Part shown: in pieces, positions 44,802 to 53,438 of the stretch
Numbering within the stretch: position 1 is the stretch's first letter
How the letters are laid out: the number at the start of each line of letters is the position of its first letter
DNA from: Arsukibacterium tuosuense
Lineage (GTDB): Bacteria > Pseudomonadota > Gammaproteobacteria > Enterobacterales > Alteromonadaceae
Direction: 5' to 3'
Length of the DNA: 64,000 nucleotides
Assembly (NCBI RefSeq): GCF_900215315.1
Contig: NZ_OBEB01000002.1
Coordinates: 62,001 to 126,000 of the forward strand
Translations under genes and position numbers: made by a program
The notes under the pieces: generated by a model
What the model saw: only the letters and a program-made list of their open reading frames with translations
Databases searched by the model: none
What the model was told of the DNA's origin: nothing

Positions 44802-45353
44802 TCAGCCGCAATCTGCTTTAAGCCACTTGCCGCTTTGTTGCATGGTCATTTGTTCGGCTTTGCCATTTACTTCAGTAGTAAAACTGGCATTGCCACTATA
44901 AGCTTTACGGCTGCTAAATGTCATATCACCTTCGCCACTTGTTGGTGGGTTAGTATCGCAGCTAAAAGAAAAACTGTAACTGTTATCGCCGGTCTGGCTG
45001 ATTTGCTGCTGGCAGCCATCCTGTTGTGGTAACTGGCCGCGATCGATTTCCTGCTGGGTCAGACAAACCTGCACCGAGCTGCCTTTTAAATCAAAAGACA
45101 TACCCTGACTTTCCATCATTTTTTCCATCATTTGCCGCTGGGCAGCCGGCATACTGGCTAATTGTTGCTCCAGTTCTTGCATCGCCCGTTCCAGTTCGCC
45201 ACTGGCGGTTTTTATACTGAAAGTATGTTGCCATAAGCCGGGTTCGACATCCAGTTTCAGCGTTTCGGCACTGGCAGACAGGCTTAAACTAAGCGCGGCA
45301 GCGCAGGCGGCAGTGATTAAAGTGGGCTTCGCTGACATTTTAAAATCTTGCAT
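44802..45353 (-). CDS. DUF3617 family periplasmic protein
   Basis: This 183-residue protein has a signal peptide (cleavage near SASAE). The family pattern VEPGLWQHTFSI, CLTQQEID and a C-terminal W-L-DCG with paired cysteines is seen. DUF3617 proteins are widespread in Proteobacteria with no established role. A strong GGAGG stands six bases before the ATG at 45353, which settles the start over the internal Met at residue 6. The middle (about 50-85) is Met/Gln-rich and helical. It precedes the aldo/keto reductase by 24 bp. Confidence 0.85.
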   Translation of the reverse strand: MQDFKMSAKPTLITAACAAALSLSLSASAETLKLDVEPGLWQHTFSIKTASGELERAMQELEQQLASMPAAQRQMMEKMMESQGMSFDLKGSSVQVCLTQQEIDRGQLPQQDGCQQQISQTGDNSYSFSFSCDTNPPTSGEGDMTFSSRKAYSGNASFTTEVNGKAEQMTMQQSGKWLKADCG

Positions 45354-45438
45354 GATAATCCTCCATGACGGTTAAACAAGACAACGTAAACAAACAGCAA
45401 GCATAGAAGCTAACCGGAAAAACTGCAAAGTGAACGCC

Positions 45439-47586
45439 TTATGGCAGCGGCAGCTGGTAAATATCCCCTTGCGGCGGCTGGCGTTTGACAAAGTATATCG
45501 CCCGGTTGCTGACACTGTAGTGATGCACCAGTTCGGGGCTGTAGGCCAGCAGTAACTCAGGTTCAGTCTGCTTGCCCAGTAATTGCCGGAAAATGCCGGC
45601 CCCCGGCTGGTAATAGATGATGGATTCGCCCTGTAGCTGCCAGTTCAGCCAGTTAATTTTATCAAAGTCAGCTAACAGCAGTTGCTCTTCCGTGCTGTCA
45701 AGATCGCGCTGCCAAAGGCCATCCTGATGATATTTGCTGTAATACAGGGTGTTGCTCTGATGATAACCGCTATAACCACCGTGGGTTGTCAGCTGCTGGT
45801 GGACGTCGCCTTGCTGCTGATAGCGCCAGAGTTGCCAGTCGCCCGTTTTGTTGCTGCTGTAGATCAGGCTGTTATTATCAGGGCCAGGGTTAACGACATA
45901 GGCCTGATGTTCAGCTGAAAATAACTGGCTTAACTGGCCGTTTGCCAGTTCAAGCTGATATACCGCCCCTTGCTGACTGAAATAAACGCTACGCTGATCA
46001 AATGACCAGCTGAGCCGGATAAAACCAGCCGGTGCCGGTATTGCTGCCAGCATATGTTCAGGCCCGTTGTGAGGTTTTCGCCAGATTTGATGCAGGCCCT
46101 GGCGGGTGGTTAAAAACAGCAACTCCGTATCCTGCTGATTAACCCGGGGTAAAATATCCAGCCGCGAGCTGTAAATAAGGGGCACGGCATTGCCGCCAGT
46201 ATCTGAATCAGCAGCCTGCACAGTATCTGTATCTGTATCAGCATCCTGCAGCGGCTGTCTCCAGATATCGGCCTGTTGCTGCTGACTGGCAAAATACAGG
46301 TGTTGTGCCGTGCTGGTTATCGAGTTCACAGGCTGCTGTGAGTAAAAGTAATGCTTAAGACTGTAATCAGCCGCCAGCGAAAAAAGTTGGTTGTTGCTGG
46401 CCAGCATCAGCGGCTGGCCCGCTGGCCAGTTTAAATCGACCACCGCAATATCAAGATCAGTCGTGTGCTGCAGTTGTGGTGGCTGGCCGTCAGCCAGCTG
46501 ATATAAGCTGAGCCGGCTGCGCGCAGGCGTAAGATAGCTGGCAACCGCCAGTTGCTGGCCATCGGCGGCAATAGCCAGAGCGACAGCGCCGTTAAAGCTG
46601 GCTGGGTCTGCCAGGGTAAGTTGTTGCAGGTTGGCGGTGGCAATCTGATAACGATACACCAGATAAGGCCGGGTTTTGCTCTGGCGCAGCCGGTAAAAGA
46701 AGTACTCGTTGTCAGGGCTCCAGCTGGCCTCAAATGCACTGTCGGTCGGACAGTCAAATAAAGCGCGTTCGGGCGAGGCCGAATCCAAAGACAACAACAT
46801 TATCTGGCATTGGTTGCCGTCGATCCTGCGGTATACCACTTGCTTCCCATCCGGACTGATGCTGCCATTTAACGCCTGCACCTGCACCTGCGTCGCAATA
46901 AGCGGTTTATCCTGCTGCTCACTGCGTAACCATAGTTGAATTTTACCTTCGGCGTCGCGGCGGTGGTATAACAGCTGACCATCGATACTGCTACTGATAT
47001 CAAACTCTGCACCATCAAAGCTGGTAAGCGGCTCAGGGATCAGTACTTTATTCTGTGTGGTGGCGGCAGGCGCCGATTGCAGCCAGGCCCAGCTTGCTGC
47101 AACTACTGCAATCGCAAGTACCACAGACAACCATATCACCATACTGTTGCGGGAAGCCGTTGGCCGTGCTTCGGTCATTTTTACTGTGGATTGCTCCGGC
47201 TTATCTGCATTGTGCGGCGGGATGAGCGGCGCTGTATTTTCCTCGGTCTCTGATACAGTAACGGTGCTGAGTAAGCGGGCGTCCGGCAGCAGGCAATAGC
47301 CCAGCTTAGGAATAGTGGCAATATAGTCGGTTGCCGGGTCCAGGCTGGCACAGGCTTTTCGCAATAAACTAACCGCCCGGTTAATCGCACTTTCGCTGAC
47401 CACTCGGCCCTGCCATACCTCGTTAATCAGTTGTTCGCGGCTTACCGGCTCAGCGGCATGTTCTGCCAGCAACAGTAACAGCTGGGCCTGTTTTGGTTCC
47501 AGTGTGCACTGTTGGCCGGCCCGCTGCAGGGTGCGGCGTTGCGGGTCAAATATCAGCCGGCCCAGCTGCCATTGCTGTTTGTTCAT
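45439..47586 (-). CDS. CadC/ToxR-like membrane transcription regulator with periplasmic beta-propeller
   Basis: This 715-residue protein combines a cytoplasmic OmpR-type winged helix (1-100: LEPKQAQLLLLLAEH, then EVWQGRVVSESAINRAVSLL), a linker, one membrane helix (about 149-170) and a periplasmic TolB/WD40-like propeller (about 180-715) with repeated SPDG, SWSPDN and WSFDQRS motifs. One-component regulators of this plan sense an envelope signal and act directly on DNA. It is divergent, by 138 bp, from the hydrolase lipoprotein gene at 47725, a likely target. The ligand is unknown. Confidence 0.9.
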   Translation of the reverse strand: MNKQQWQLGRLIFDPQRRTLQRAGQQCTLEPKQAQLLLLLAEHAAEPVSREQLINEVWQGRVVSESAINRAVSLLRKACASLDPATDYIATIPKLGYCLLPDARLLSTVTVSETEENTAPLIPPHNADKPEQSTVKMTEARPTASRNSMVIWLSVVLAIAVVAASWAWLQSAPAATTQNKVLIPEPLTSFDGAEFDISSSIDGQLLYHRRDAEGKIQLWLRSEQQDKPLIATQVQVQALNGSISPDGKQVVYRRIDGNQCQIMLLSLDSASPERALFDCPTDSAFEASWSPDNEYFFYRLRQSKTRPYLVYRYQIATANLQQLTLADPASFNGAVALAIAADGQQLAVASYLTPARSRLSLYQLADGQPPQLQHTTDLDIAVVDLNWPAGQPLMLASNNQLFSLAADYSLKHYFYSQQPVNSITSTAQHLYFASQQQQADIWRQPLQDADTDTDTVQAADSDTGGNAVPLIYSSRLDILPRVNQQDTELLFLTTRQGLHQIWRKPHNGPEHMLAAIPAPAGFIRLSWSFDQRSVYFSQQGAVYQLELANGQLSQLFSAEHQAYVVNPGPDNNSLIYSSNKTGDWQLWRYQQQGDVHQQLTTHGGYSGYHQSNTLYYSKYHQDGLWQRDLDSTEEQLLLADFDKINWLNWQLQGESIIYYQPGAGIFRQLLGKQTEPELLLAYSPELVHHYSVSNRAIYFVKRQPPQGDIYQLPLP

Positions 47587-47724
47587 TGCTTGTTCTAACC
47601 CCTTGTTTAACAGCTGAAAAGTAACAGTAAGCTTTTCATCATAAATCCATCACCTGGCCATTATCGCTATATCTGCGGTTTATCTTTAGGTTGGCTGGCG
47701 ACTTTATGTTAACAGGAAAGCAAT

Positions 47725-49515
47725 ATGAAATTACAACTAAGATTTTTGCAGCTGGTGTCAGCGGCACTGCTCGCCGTGTTACTGACGGGTTGCGGCGGTG
47801 GCGACAGTGAGCCGGATAACAGCAACCTGATGAAACTGGGCGATCGTAGTTATCTACTGGTGCTGCCCGCCAATTACCGTGCGGAGCAGGAATACAAGCT
47901 ACTGCTGGCCTTTCATGGCTCGGGTGGCAGCAGTGCAGATATGCAACGGACGGCTGACTTCAATCGCTACAGTAATGACTACATTGTGGCTTATCCGCAA
48001 GCGGGCACTATCGAATGGAATGAAGGCTGTAATTGTAATATTGCCAACCGGCTGGGCATTGACGATTTAGCTTTTGTTGACGAAGTTATTGCTGATATCA
48101 GTGCCAGGCATCGTCTGCAGCAAGGGGAGATCTATGCTGCCGGGTTCTCTCAGGGCGGCTTATTTACCCAGAATCTGGCCTGTAATCGCAGCAACCGTTT
48201 CAAAGCTGTTGCGGTGGTCGCCGCACCGATGTCAGGGCAGTTGTGGCAAAGCTGTGCACCAGAGCAGCCGGTGTCGATAATGATGGCCATGGGTAAAAAC
48301 GATACGGTGTTGCCCTACAATGGTTATACAGACTCTAATTTTGGTCTGGTCTCAGCCAAACAGGCGATAGCCCGTTTTGCTAGCCTGAACAATAGCTTGC
48401 CGCTGGCCCAGCAGCAGACACTGGCGACTGAGCAGGTTGAGCTGCTCAGTTATAGCAATGGCCGGCAAAAAGCCGAGTTGTTCAGTATTAAGCAAGGGCA
48501 GCATCAGTGGCAGTTCAGCCAGTTTGATACCTCAGCCGAAATTCTGCAGTTTTTTCAGCAGCTGGACAGCCCGCGTCTGCCTGAAGCGTCCAGTTTAGTG
48601 CAGGTTGGCGACAAGCGTATGCATGTGCGCCTGATGGGAGAGCAACATGCCGGCCCGGCGGTAGTGCTACTGGCCGGCCCCAATGAAAACTACCACAGCG
48701 ACAGTGCCTGGTTTGCCCTGTTGCAACCGCTGCTGGCAGAAAAGTACCGGGTATACAGTATCGACCGGCTGGGTAATGGTTTCAGCGAAAGCGACGATGA
48801 CCTGTCATACCGGCGTTTTGCCGAGGATTTGGCAACGGCGTTACAGCAGCTGGACGAACAGCAGGTGGTGATAGTGGCGATGGCCAGTGCCAGTATCAGT
48901 GCCAGGTTATTCTATCAGCAACAACAGCAAGCCTTTGATATTAAAGCTATGCTGCTGGTAGACCCGGACGTACCCACCCCTAATGCGCTAAGCGTTTATC
49001 AGGGCTATCCGGCCGATTGGTATCTGGCAAATCTGGAGGCACTGCTGCCGCATCTGGCGACAGGCGCCTGGACTGAACGCACGTCGCAAAAGTTGCAGGC
49101 TGAGCGCAGCCACGCCGAACAGCTGGTTGGCGATAATCCGTTAATGGACTGGCATTATTTTGACCTGATCAGCCAGCAGCGCTTACTGATCAGCCATCAG
49201 CAAAACCGGGCCCGGGAAATAGCGGCTTACAGTGCTGATTTAGACGCCTATGCCGCACTACCGATGCTGAGCGCGATACCGGTATCGGTTATTGATACTG
49301 ATTTTGAGCAGGCGCAGATTGATGCGAACCCGGAAAGCGCAGAGCTGCTTAGTTTATGGCAACAGGAAAGTACCAGCTGGAATCGGCAGCAGGCTGAGCA
49401 AACTAATGGTCAGTATATTGCGCTGAACAACAGTGACCATCTGCTGGCATTACAACAACCAGAAACAATAAAAGCGGCGCTGGACTGGCTGTTTGCTCAG
49501 TTGCAGCTGCCCTAA
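47725..49515 (+). CDS. Lipoprotein with two fused alpha/beta-hydrolase domains
   Basis: This 596-residue protein has a lipoprotein signal (VLLTGC). Domain 1 (about 35-280) resembles the esterase/feruloyl esterase/PHB-depolymerase (LpqC) group: AFHGSGGSS oxyanion loop, nucleophile Ser142 in GFSQGG, Asp193 in GKNDTVLPYNG, His260 in GQHQW. Domain 2 (about 290-596) resembles a general alpha/beta hydrolase (LAGPNENYHSD, YSIDRLGNGFS, NNSDHLL). However, its nucleophile elbow reads AMASA at 385-389 instead of GxSxG, so it may be inactive. The natural ester substrate is unknown. It is divergent from the CadC-like regulator and followed by a convergent dGTPase gene. Confidence 0.85.
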   Translation: MKLQLRFLQLVSAALLAVLLTGCGGGDSEPDNSNLMKLGDRSYLLVLPANYRAEQEYKLLLAFHGSGGSSADMQRTADFNRYSNDYIVAYPQAGTIEWNEGCNCNIANRLGIDDLAFVDEVIADISARHRLQQGEIYAAGFSQGGLFTQNLACNRSNRFKAVAVVAAPMSGQLWQSCAPEQPVSIMMAMGKNDTVLPYNGYTDSNFGLVSAKQAIARFASLNNSLPLAQQQTLATEQVELLSYSNGRQKAELFSIKQGQHQWQFSQFDTSAEILQFFQQLDSPRLPEASSLVQVGDKRMHVRLMGEQHAGPAVVLLAGPNENYHSDSAWFALLQPLLAEKYRVYSIDRLGNGFSESDDDLSYRRFAEDLATALQQLDEQQVVIVAMASASISARLFYQQQQQAFDIKAMLLVDPDVPTPNALSVYQGYPADWYLANLEALLPHLATGAWTERTSQKLQAERSHAEQLVGDNPLMDWHYFDLISQQRLLISHQQNRAREIAAYSADLDAYAALPMLSAIPVSVIDTDFEQAQIDANPESAELLSLWQQESTSWNRQQAEQTNGQYIALNNSDHLLALQQPETIKAALDWLFAQLQLP

Positions 49516-49544
49516 CCGTGTTTATTTTGGCTGTTTGGCAGCTT

Positions 49545-50999
49545 TTAACTGGCGCAAAGCACCAGTGCCTGATACTCATCAAAGGCAAAATGGTCGGTCA
49601 TGCCGCTGATAAAATCCTGTAGCAGCCGGCAGCGGTAATAGAGCTCAAGCGCCGTGTGATTGTCGTTTATGGCGGCAACCGCCAGCTGATAAGCGGCCAC
49701 ATGCTTATTTGGCAGCCGGTGTGCCAGCCGCTGTTCCCGGCCAAAGGCATAACCCTGGTCGGCCAGCACGGCAGTAAAATCGGCAGCGGATAACAGCAGC
49801 AGCGGTTGGTAGCAGTCAAGCAGGCCGGCAATAATACGCTGGCCCTGTAATTCCAGGGTTTCAACTTCGGGTTGGTTAAACACAAACTGGCGGGCGACCT
49901 GCTTAAAGGTGCTGGTAATAGCATGGTACTGGCTGTCATCTTCCAGCAAGGCGCGGTTTAAACTGCCGTGATATACCTCGTCAATATTGGCGATAAACTG
50001 CTCTGCGGCATGGCGCACCAGTGGGTGGATCATGCCTACCCGCAGCTTGATAAAAAAGGCCGAGTTTTTATTAATAGGTTCAGCTTCTGCTTTATCCAGT
50101 GCCGCTTTAACCAGTGCAGAAAAACTTTCACTACCGCCACTGTGGGTAGCAATCAGCCGGCCCTGCGGTTCCAGACTGGCAAAGGCTTTGTTTAGTTGCC
50201 GGGCCAGTTCGGCCAGACTGAACAGGCCTTTCTCAACCGCGTCTTCCAAATCGGCCAGACAATAGGAAATATCATCGGCGGCTTCCATAATGTAAGTCAG
50301 CGGCTGGCGGCAACCCGCTTCGGTCTCCAGCTGCTGCCATAGCTGCTGTACAAATTGCTGCTCGGCAAAATAGTAGCCGGGCTTTTTCTGTAAGTAACTT
50401 TGGCTATGGTTTTTGTCAGGTTTACCCTCAGTGCCCAAACGGGTGTATTTTAAAATGCAGCCTACCTGACTGTACGTCAGGTTCATCCGTTGCAGGCTAT
50501 GTACCAACCGGATGGCCTGGGCATTACCCTCAAACTGGGCCAGTTCAGTGCTAAGGGTGTGCCATAAAGGCTTGCCCTGCAACTGATGCCGGCTAGTGAG
50601 TTCAGGCAGGGCCTGATTAAACCAGCTGTTAATAGCGCTTTCACCACTATGGCCAAACGGTGGGTTGCCGACATCGTGCAGCAGGCAGGCCATTTCTACC
50701 AGCGACTCTATCGGCCGCTCTAAGCCGGTTAAGCCGCAGGCGGCCTGTTGCTCGGCGCTTAACAGCTTGAAGATGGTTTGGACAATAAAGCGGCCGGTTT
50801 GTTGTACTTCCAAGGAATGAGTCAGCCGGCTGCGCACTGCGGCATTGCGCTCCAGCGGAAACACCTGGGTTTTTTGCTGCAGCCGGCGCACAGCGGCCGA
50901 GTTAATTATCCGGCCGCGGTCACTTTCCAGCGCACTTTGCAGCTCATCACTGCGGCTTTGTAGTAACCGATAAGCACTGATTTTATTACGAAAATCCAT
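49545..50999 (-). CDS. dgt: dGTPase (deoxyguanosinetriphosphate triphosphohydrolase)
   Basis: This 484-residue HD-domain enzyme hydrolyses dGTP to deoxyguanosine and triphosphate. The metal-binding HD pair is His108-Asp109 in LLHDVGNPPFGHSGE. The upstream TQVFPLERNAAVRSRLTHSL segment and AADDISYCLADLEDA complete the site. E. coli Dgt has 505 residues, so this is near full length. It starts 3 bp after the stop of a DesR-like response regulator and so seems to be the last gene of a four-gene signalling operon, an unusual setting. dGTPases can deplete dNTPs and hinder phages. Confidence 0.94.
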   Translation of the reverse strand: MDFRNKISAYRLLQSRSDELQSALESDRGRIINSAAVRRLQQKTQVFPLERNAAVRSRLTHSLEVQQTGRFIVQTIFKLLSAEQQAACGLTGLERPIESLVEMACLLHDVGNPPFGHSGESAINSWFNQALPELTSRHQLQGKPLWHTLSTELAQFEGNAQAIRLVHSLQRMNLTYSQVGCILKYTRLGTEGKPDKNHSQSYLQKKPGYYFAEQQFVQQLWQQLETEAGCRQPLTYIMEAADDISYCLADLEDAVEKGLFSLAELARQLNKAFASLEPQGRLIATHSGGSESFSALVKAALDKAEAEPINKNSAFFIKLRVGMIHPLVRHAAEQFIANIDEVYHGSLNRALLEDDSQYHAITSTFKQVARQFVFNQPEVETLELQGQRIIAGLLDCYQPLLLLSAADFTAVLADQGYAFGREQRLAHRLPNKHVAAYQLAVAAINDNHTALELYYRCRLLQDFISGMTDHFAFDEYQALVLCAS

Positions 51000-51002
51000 A
51001 AT

Positions 51003-51599
51003 TTATAACCATCCTTTTTGCCGGGCAATCCTCGCGGCGTCAATCCGGTTGGCGGCGTGCAGTTTGCTAATGGCCTCTGACAAATAGTTACGGGCGGTAC
51101 CCTCGGCGATGTAAAGCGCGGTAGCAATCTCGCTGGTGCTTTTACCGTCAGCCGCCAGCCGCAGTGCCTGGCGTTCTTTGTCGCTGAGTGGGTCTTGCTC
51201 GCCCAGCGAGTTTAACAGCAGCTCACTGTCGACCACCTTTTTACCGGCCATGACTTGTTGGATGGCCTGCACCAGTTGCTCTACCGGGGCATCTTTCAGT
51301 AAAAAGCCACCAACTCCGGCGTCCATCGCCCGCTTAACATAACCGGCCCGGCCAAAGGTGGTAATGATCACCACTTTGGTGTCCAGCTGCTGTTGCTGAA
51401 TATACTGTGCCAGCTCAATACCGCTTAAACCGGGCATTTCAATATCGCTTAGCAGTAAATCGAAAGGCTGTTGCTTCAGTAGTTTCAGTGCGGCACTGCC
51501 ATCTGCCGCTGCTGTCACCTGAAAATCCGCCTCCAGCTGCAGCAGGCTGGCCAGCGCGGTGCGGATCATCGCCTGATCTTCAGCCAGTAAAATATTCAT
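51003..51599 (-). CDS. NarL/DesR-type response regulator
   Basis: This 198-residue protein has a receiver domain (1-118; phosphorylated Asp52 in LLLSDIEMPG; conserved Lys in FLLKDAP) and a LuxR/FixJ helix-turn-helix (about 130-195: LSDKERQALRLAADGKSTSEIA and GTARNYLSEAISKL). Its start overlaps the kinase stop by 4 bp. It probably controls the divergent hydrolase-ABC operon at 53439 and/or its own operon; two TGACA-NN-TGTCA type palindromes at 53331-53365 are candidate sites. Similar regulators respond to membrane state (DesR) or envelope drugs (LiaR). Confidence 0.92.
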   Translation of the reverse strand: MNILLAEDQAMIRTALASLLQLEADFQVTAAADGSAALKLLKQQPFDLLLSDIEMPGLSGIELAQYIQQQQLDTKVVIITTFGRAGYVKRAMDAGVGGFLLKDAPVEQLVQAIQQVMAGKKVVDSELLLNSLGEQDPLSDKERQALRLAADGKSTSEIATALYIAEGTARNYLSEAISKLHAANRIDAARIARQKGWL

Positions 51600-52666
51600 A
51601 ACGTCTGCTCCTGCAGCGGTAATTGAATGGTTGCCGTTACGCCATGGTGCTGTTGTAACGCCAGAGTGGCACCTATCGCCGCCAGCCGCTCCCGCAGGCC
51701 GGTTATGCCATTGCCTTCGTTAATAGCTGTCGCCGGGCCATTATCGCTGAGGCAAATGTGCAAATTGTTGTCTTGCTGTAAAAACTGCAACTGACAACTG
51801 TCGCCTTTGCTATGGCGCATTACGTTGGTTACCAGCTCGGTCAGAGCAAGAATGACAGCAGTTTCCCGCCGATTACTGAGTACCGGTATTTCGCCTTTTA
51901 ACGCGGCCTGAAAGCCGGCATCCCGCAACCGGCCAAGCAGTTTAGCCACTTCAGCGGTTAGCCCCTGGTGCTTGTAACCGGAAACACTTTGTCTTACCTG
52001 GCTCAGGGCATCGCGCGCAATCTGGCTAAGCTCGGCTAACTGCTGTTGGGCAGGCTCTGTTTGCTGATGGGCCAATAGTTTGGTGGCCAGATCGGCTTTT
52101 AAAATTACACTGGATAAGGTATGGCCCAGAATATCGTGTAAATCACGACCAATCCGCTCGCGCTCAACCATGGCAGCCAGTTGCTTTATTTCATCTTCGC
52201 TTTGTTGTTCCGCCAGATAATGGCGCTGTTTTGTCTGCTCGGCCCGGCCCAGAAAACTGACTGCCAGCACAATAGGGATCCCCATAACTAAAAACAGGTT
52301 CCAGTGAATAGTCAGCGTTATTTCAAGCAGCACCATCAAGCCTGTCAGTAGCGCCATCAGCAGCAGATAGCGGCGCAGTGAATAAGCGAAGCCGATAAAA
52401 AAACCGGCATAAGCAAACATCGAGACAGAACCCGGGTTTACCGGGGTGATCAGGGCGGCCACCAGCACGATGCCGGCGATAGGCCAGTGCATGGTGTGGC
52501 GGTTACAACGATAAGCCCAGAAATAACAACCCAGAAAAAGCAGCAGCGCCGTTAGCATGCTCAGGTACTGCCACGGCGCAAAACTCACAGTAAATAGCGG
52601 AATAATATAGAAAATGAGGTTTATCAGGTAAACCCAGCTCATTTTCCGTTCCAGCTGTGTATTCAT
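51596..52666 (-). CDS. DesK/LiaS-type sensor histidine kinase
   Basis: This 356-residue protein has about five membrane helices (residues 10-140) and almost no loop, so it likely senses within the membrane. The HisKA_3 domain has the phospho-acceptor His177 in RIGRDLHDILGHTLSS. The C-terminal ATPase domain shows ALTELVTNVMRHS (N box) and ICLSDNGPA with GNGITGLRERL (G boxes). It overlaps the regulator downstream and the membrane-protein gene upstream by 4 bp each, so three genes form one tight unit. The signal is unknown. Confidence 0.92.
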   Translation of the reverse strand: MNTQLERKMSWVYLINLIFYIIPLFTVSFAPWQYLSMLTALLLFLGCYFWAYRCNRHTMHWPIAGIVLVAALITPVNPGSVSMFAYAGFFIGFAYSLRRYLLLMALLTGLMVLLEITLTIHWNLFLVMGIPIVLAVSFLGRAEQTKQRHYLAEQQSEDEIKQLAAMVERERIGRDLHDILGHTLSSVILKADLATKLLAHQQTEPAQQQLAELSQIARDALSQVRQSVSGYKHQGLTAEVAKLLGRLRDAGFQAALKGEIPVLSNRRETAVILALTELVTNVMRHSKGDSCQLQFLQQDNNLHICLSDNGPATAINEGNGITGLRERLAAIGATLALQQHHGVTATIQLPLQEQTL

Positions 52667-53247
52667 TGTGCCAATGCCTGTGCGGTTAAGGTGTTTAGTG
52701 GTTGCAGCTTACGCCAGCGCCGCTCCAGCGTCACGATGCTGATGGCATAAATTGCGACAATAATTAATGGCATAGTAACAAAACTATGCTCTGGTGCCAC
52801 TATCCACGCCACAGTGCAGCATGCGGTGCGGGCCAGGGTATGAAACAAGCCAATCCAATGTTGAATAATCCAGCCCAACGGCAACCACATTAGTCCGGTA
52901 AGAATGCCAATACTAAACGGCAAAGAGCGATAATCTGCCAGAAAATATGGGATGGCGATGGCATAAACCAGAGCCGCCATTACCACTCCGTACAGAAACA
53001 AACTATCAAACGGGTTTTTCTGTGACTTTTTAAAACTCATTTTTTCACCGGTCAGCCGCGCTATTGCCATTGCCAGATAGACAATGCTACCGGTGCCGAT
53101 AAACAGCGCCATAATTGCTTGCTGCGGCGGCAGCAACGCGCCGGTAACCGCCATAGCAGTCCATACCAGCATTCCGGTTAACGGCATGGCCAGAAAGCGC
53201 CGCTGGGCAAATTGAGTTCTGTATTGTTCTAAAGTAAGAGTGGTCAT
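52663..53247 (-). CDS. Small integral membrane protein of unknown function
   Basis: This 194-residue protein has about five hydrophobic helices (near 18-40, 43-62, 85-105, 112-128, 155-172) and short charged ends. I do not recognise the family with confidence. It is the first gene of the operon with the DesK-like kinase, DesR-like regulator and dGTPase and overlaps the kinase by 4 bp. It may serve as an accessory sensor for the kinase, but nothing in its sequence shows that. Confidence 0.75.
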   Translation of the reverse strand: MTTLTLEQYRTQFAQRRFLAMPLTGMLVWTAMAVTGALLPPQQAIMALFIGTGSIVYLAMAIARLTGEKMSFKKSQKNPFDSLFLYGVVMAALVYAIAIPYFLADYRSLPFSIGILTGLMWLPLGWIIQHWIGLFHTLARTACCTVAWIVAPEHSFVTMPLIIVAIYAISIVTLERRWRKLQPLNTLTAQALAQ

Positions 53248-53330
53248 TTGTCTGTCCTCTGCTGTGTTGTTGCCGGTAAGTATTGGTCAGTAACAAAAAA
53301 TTCGGCAGTGTGCTTTGTCAGCGATTTTAA

Positions 53331-53365
53331 TGACAAATGTCACCCGCAACTGATGACAACTGTGA
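53331..53365. promoter_or_regulatory. Pair of 12-bp palindromes, candidate response-regulator sites
   Basis: TGACAAATGTCA (53331-53342, perfect) and TGACAACTGTGA (53354-53365, one mismatch) begin 23 bp apart, about two helical turns. They lie in the 191-bp gap between the kinase operon and the divergent hydrolase-ABC operon. This geometry suits cooperative dimer binding by the NarL-type regulator. Confidence 0.55.
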
Positions 53366-53438
53366 GCCTGATAGCGGCCTGATTCGGGTTAGGCTGGTGG
53401 CAGCTGAATAACAGCCACTGACTAACAGGAATAGCCAT

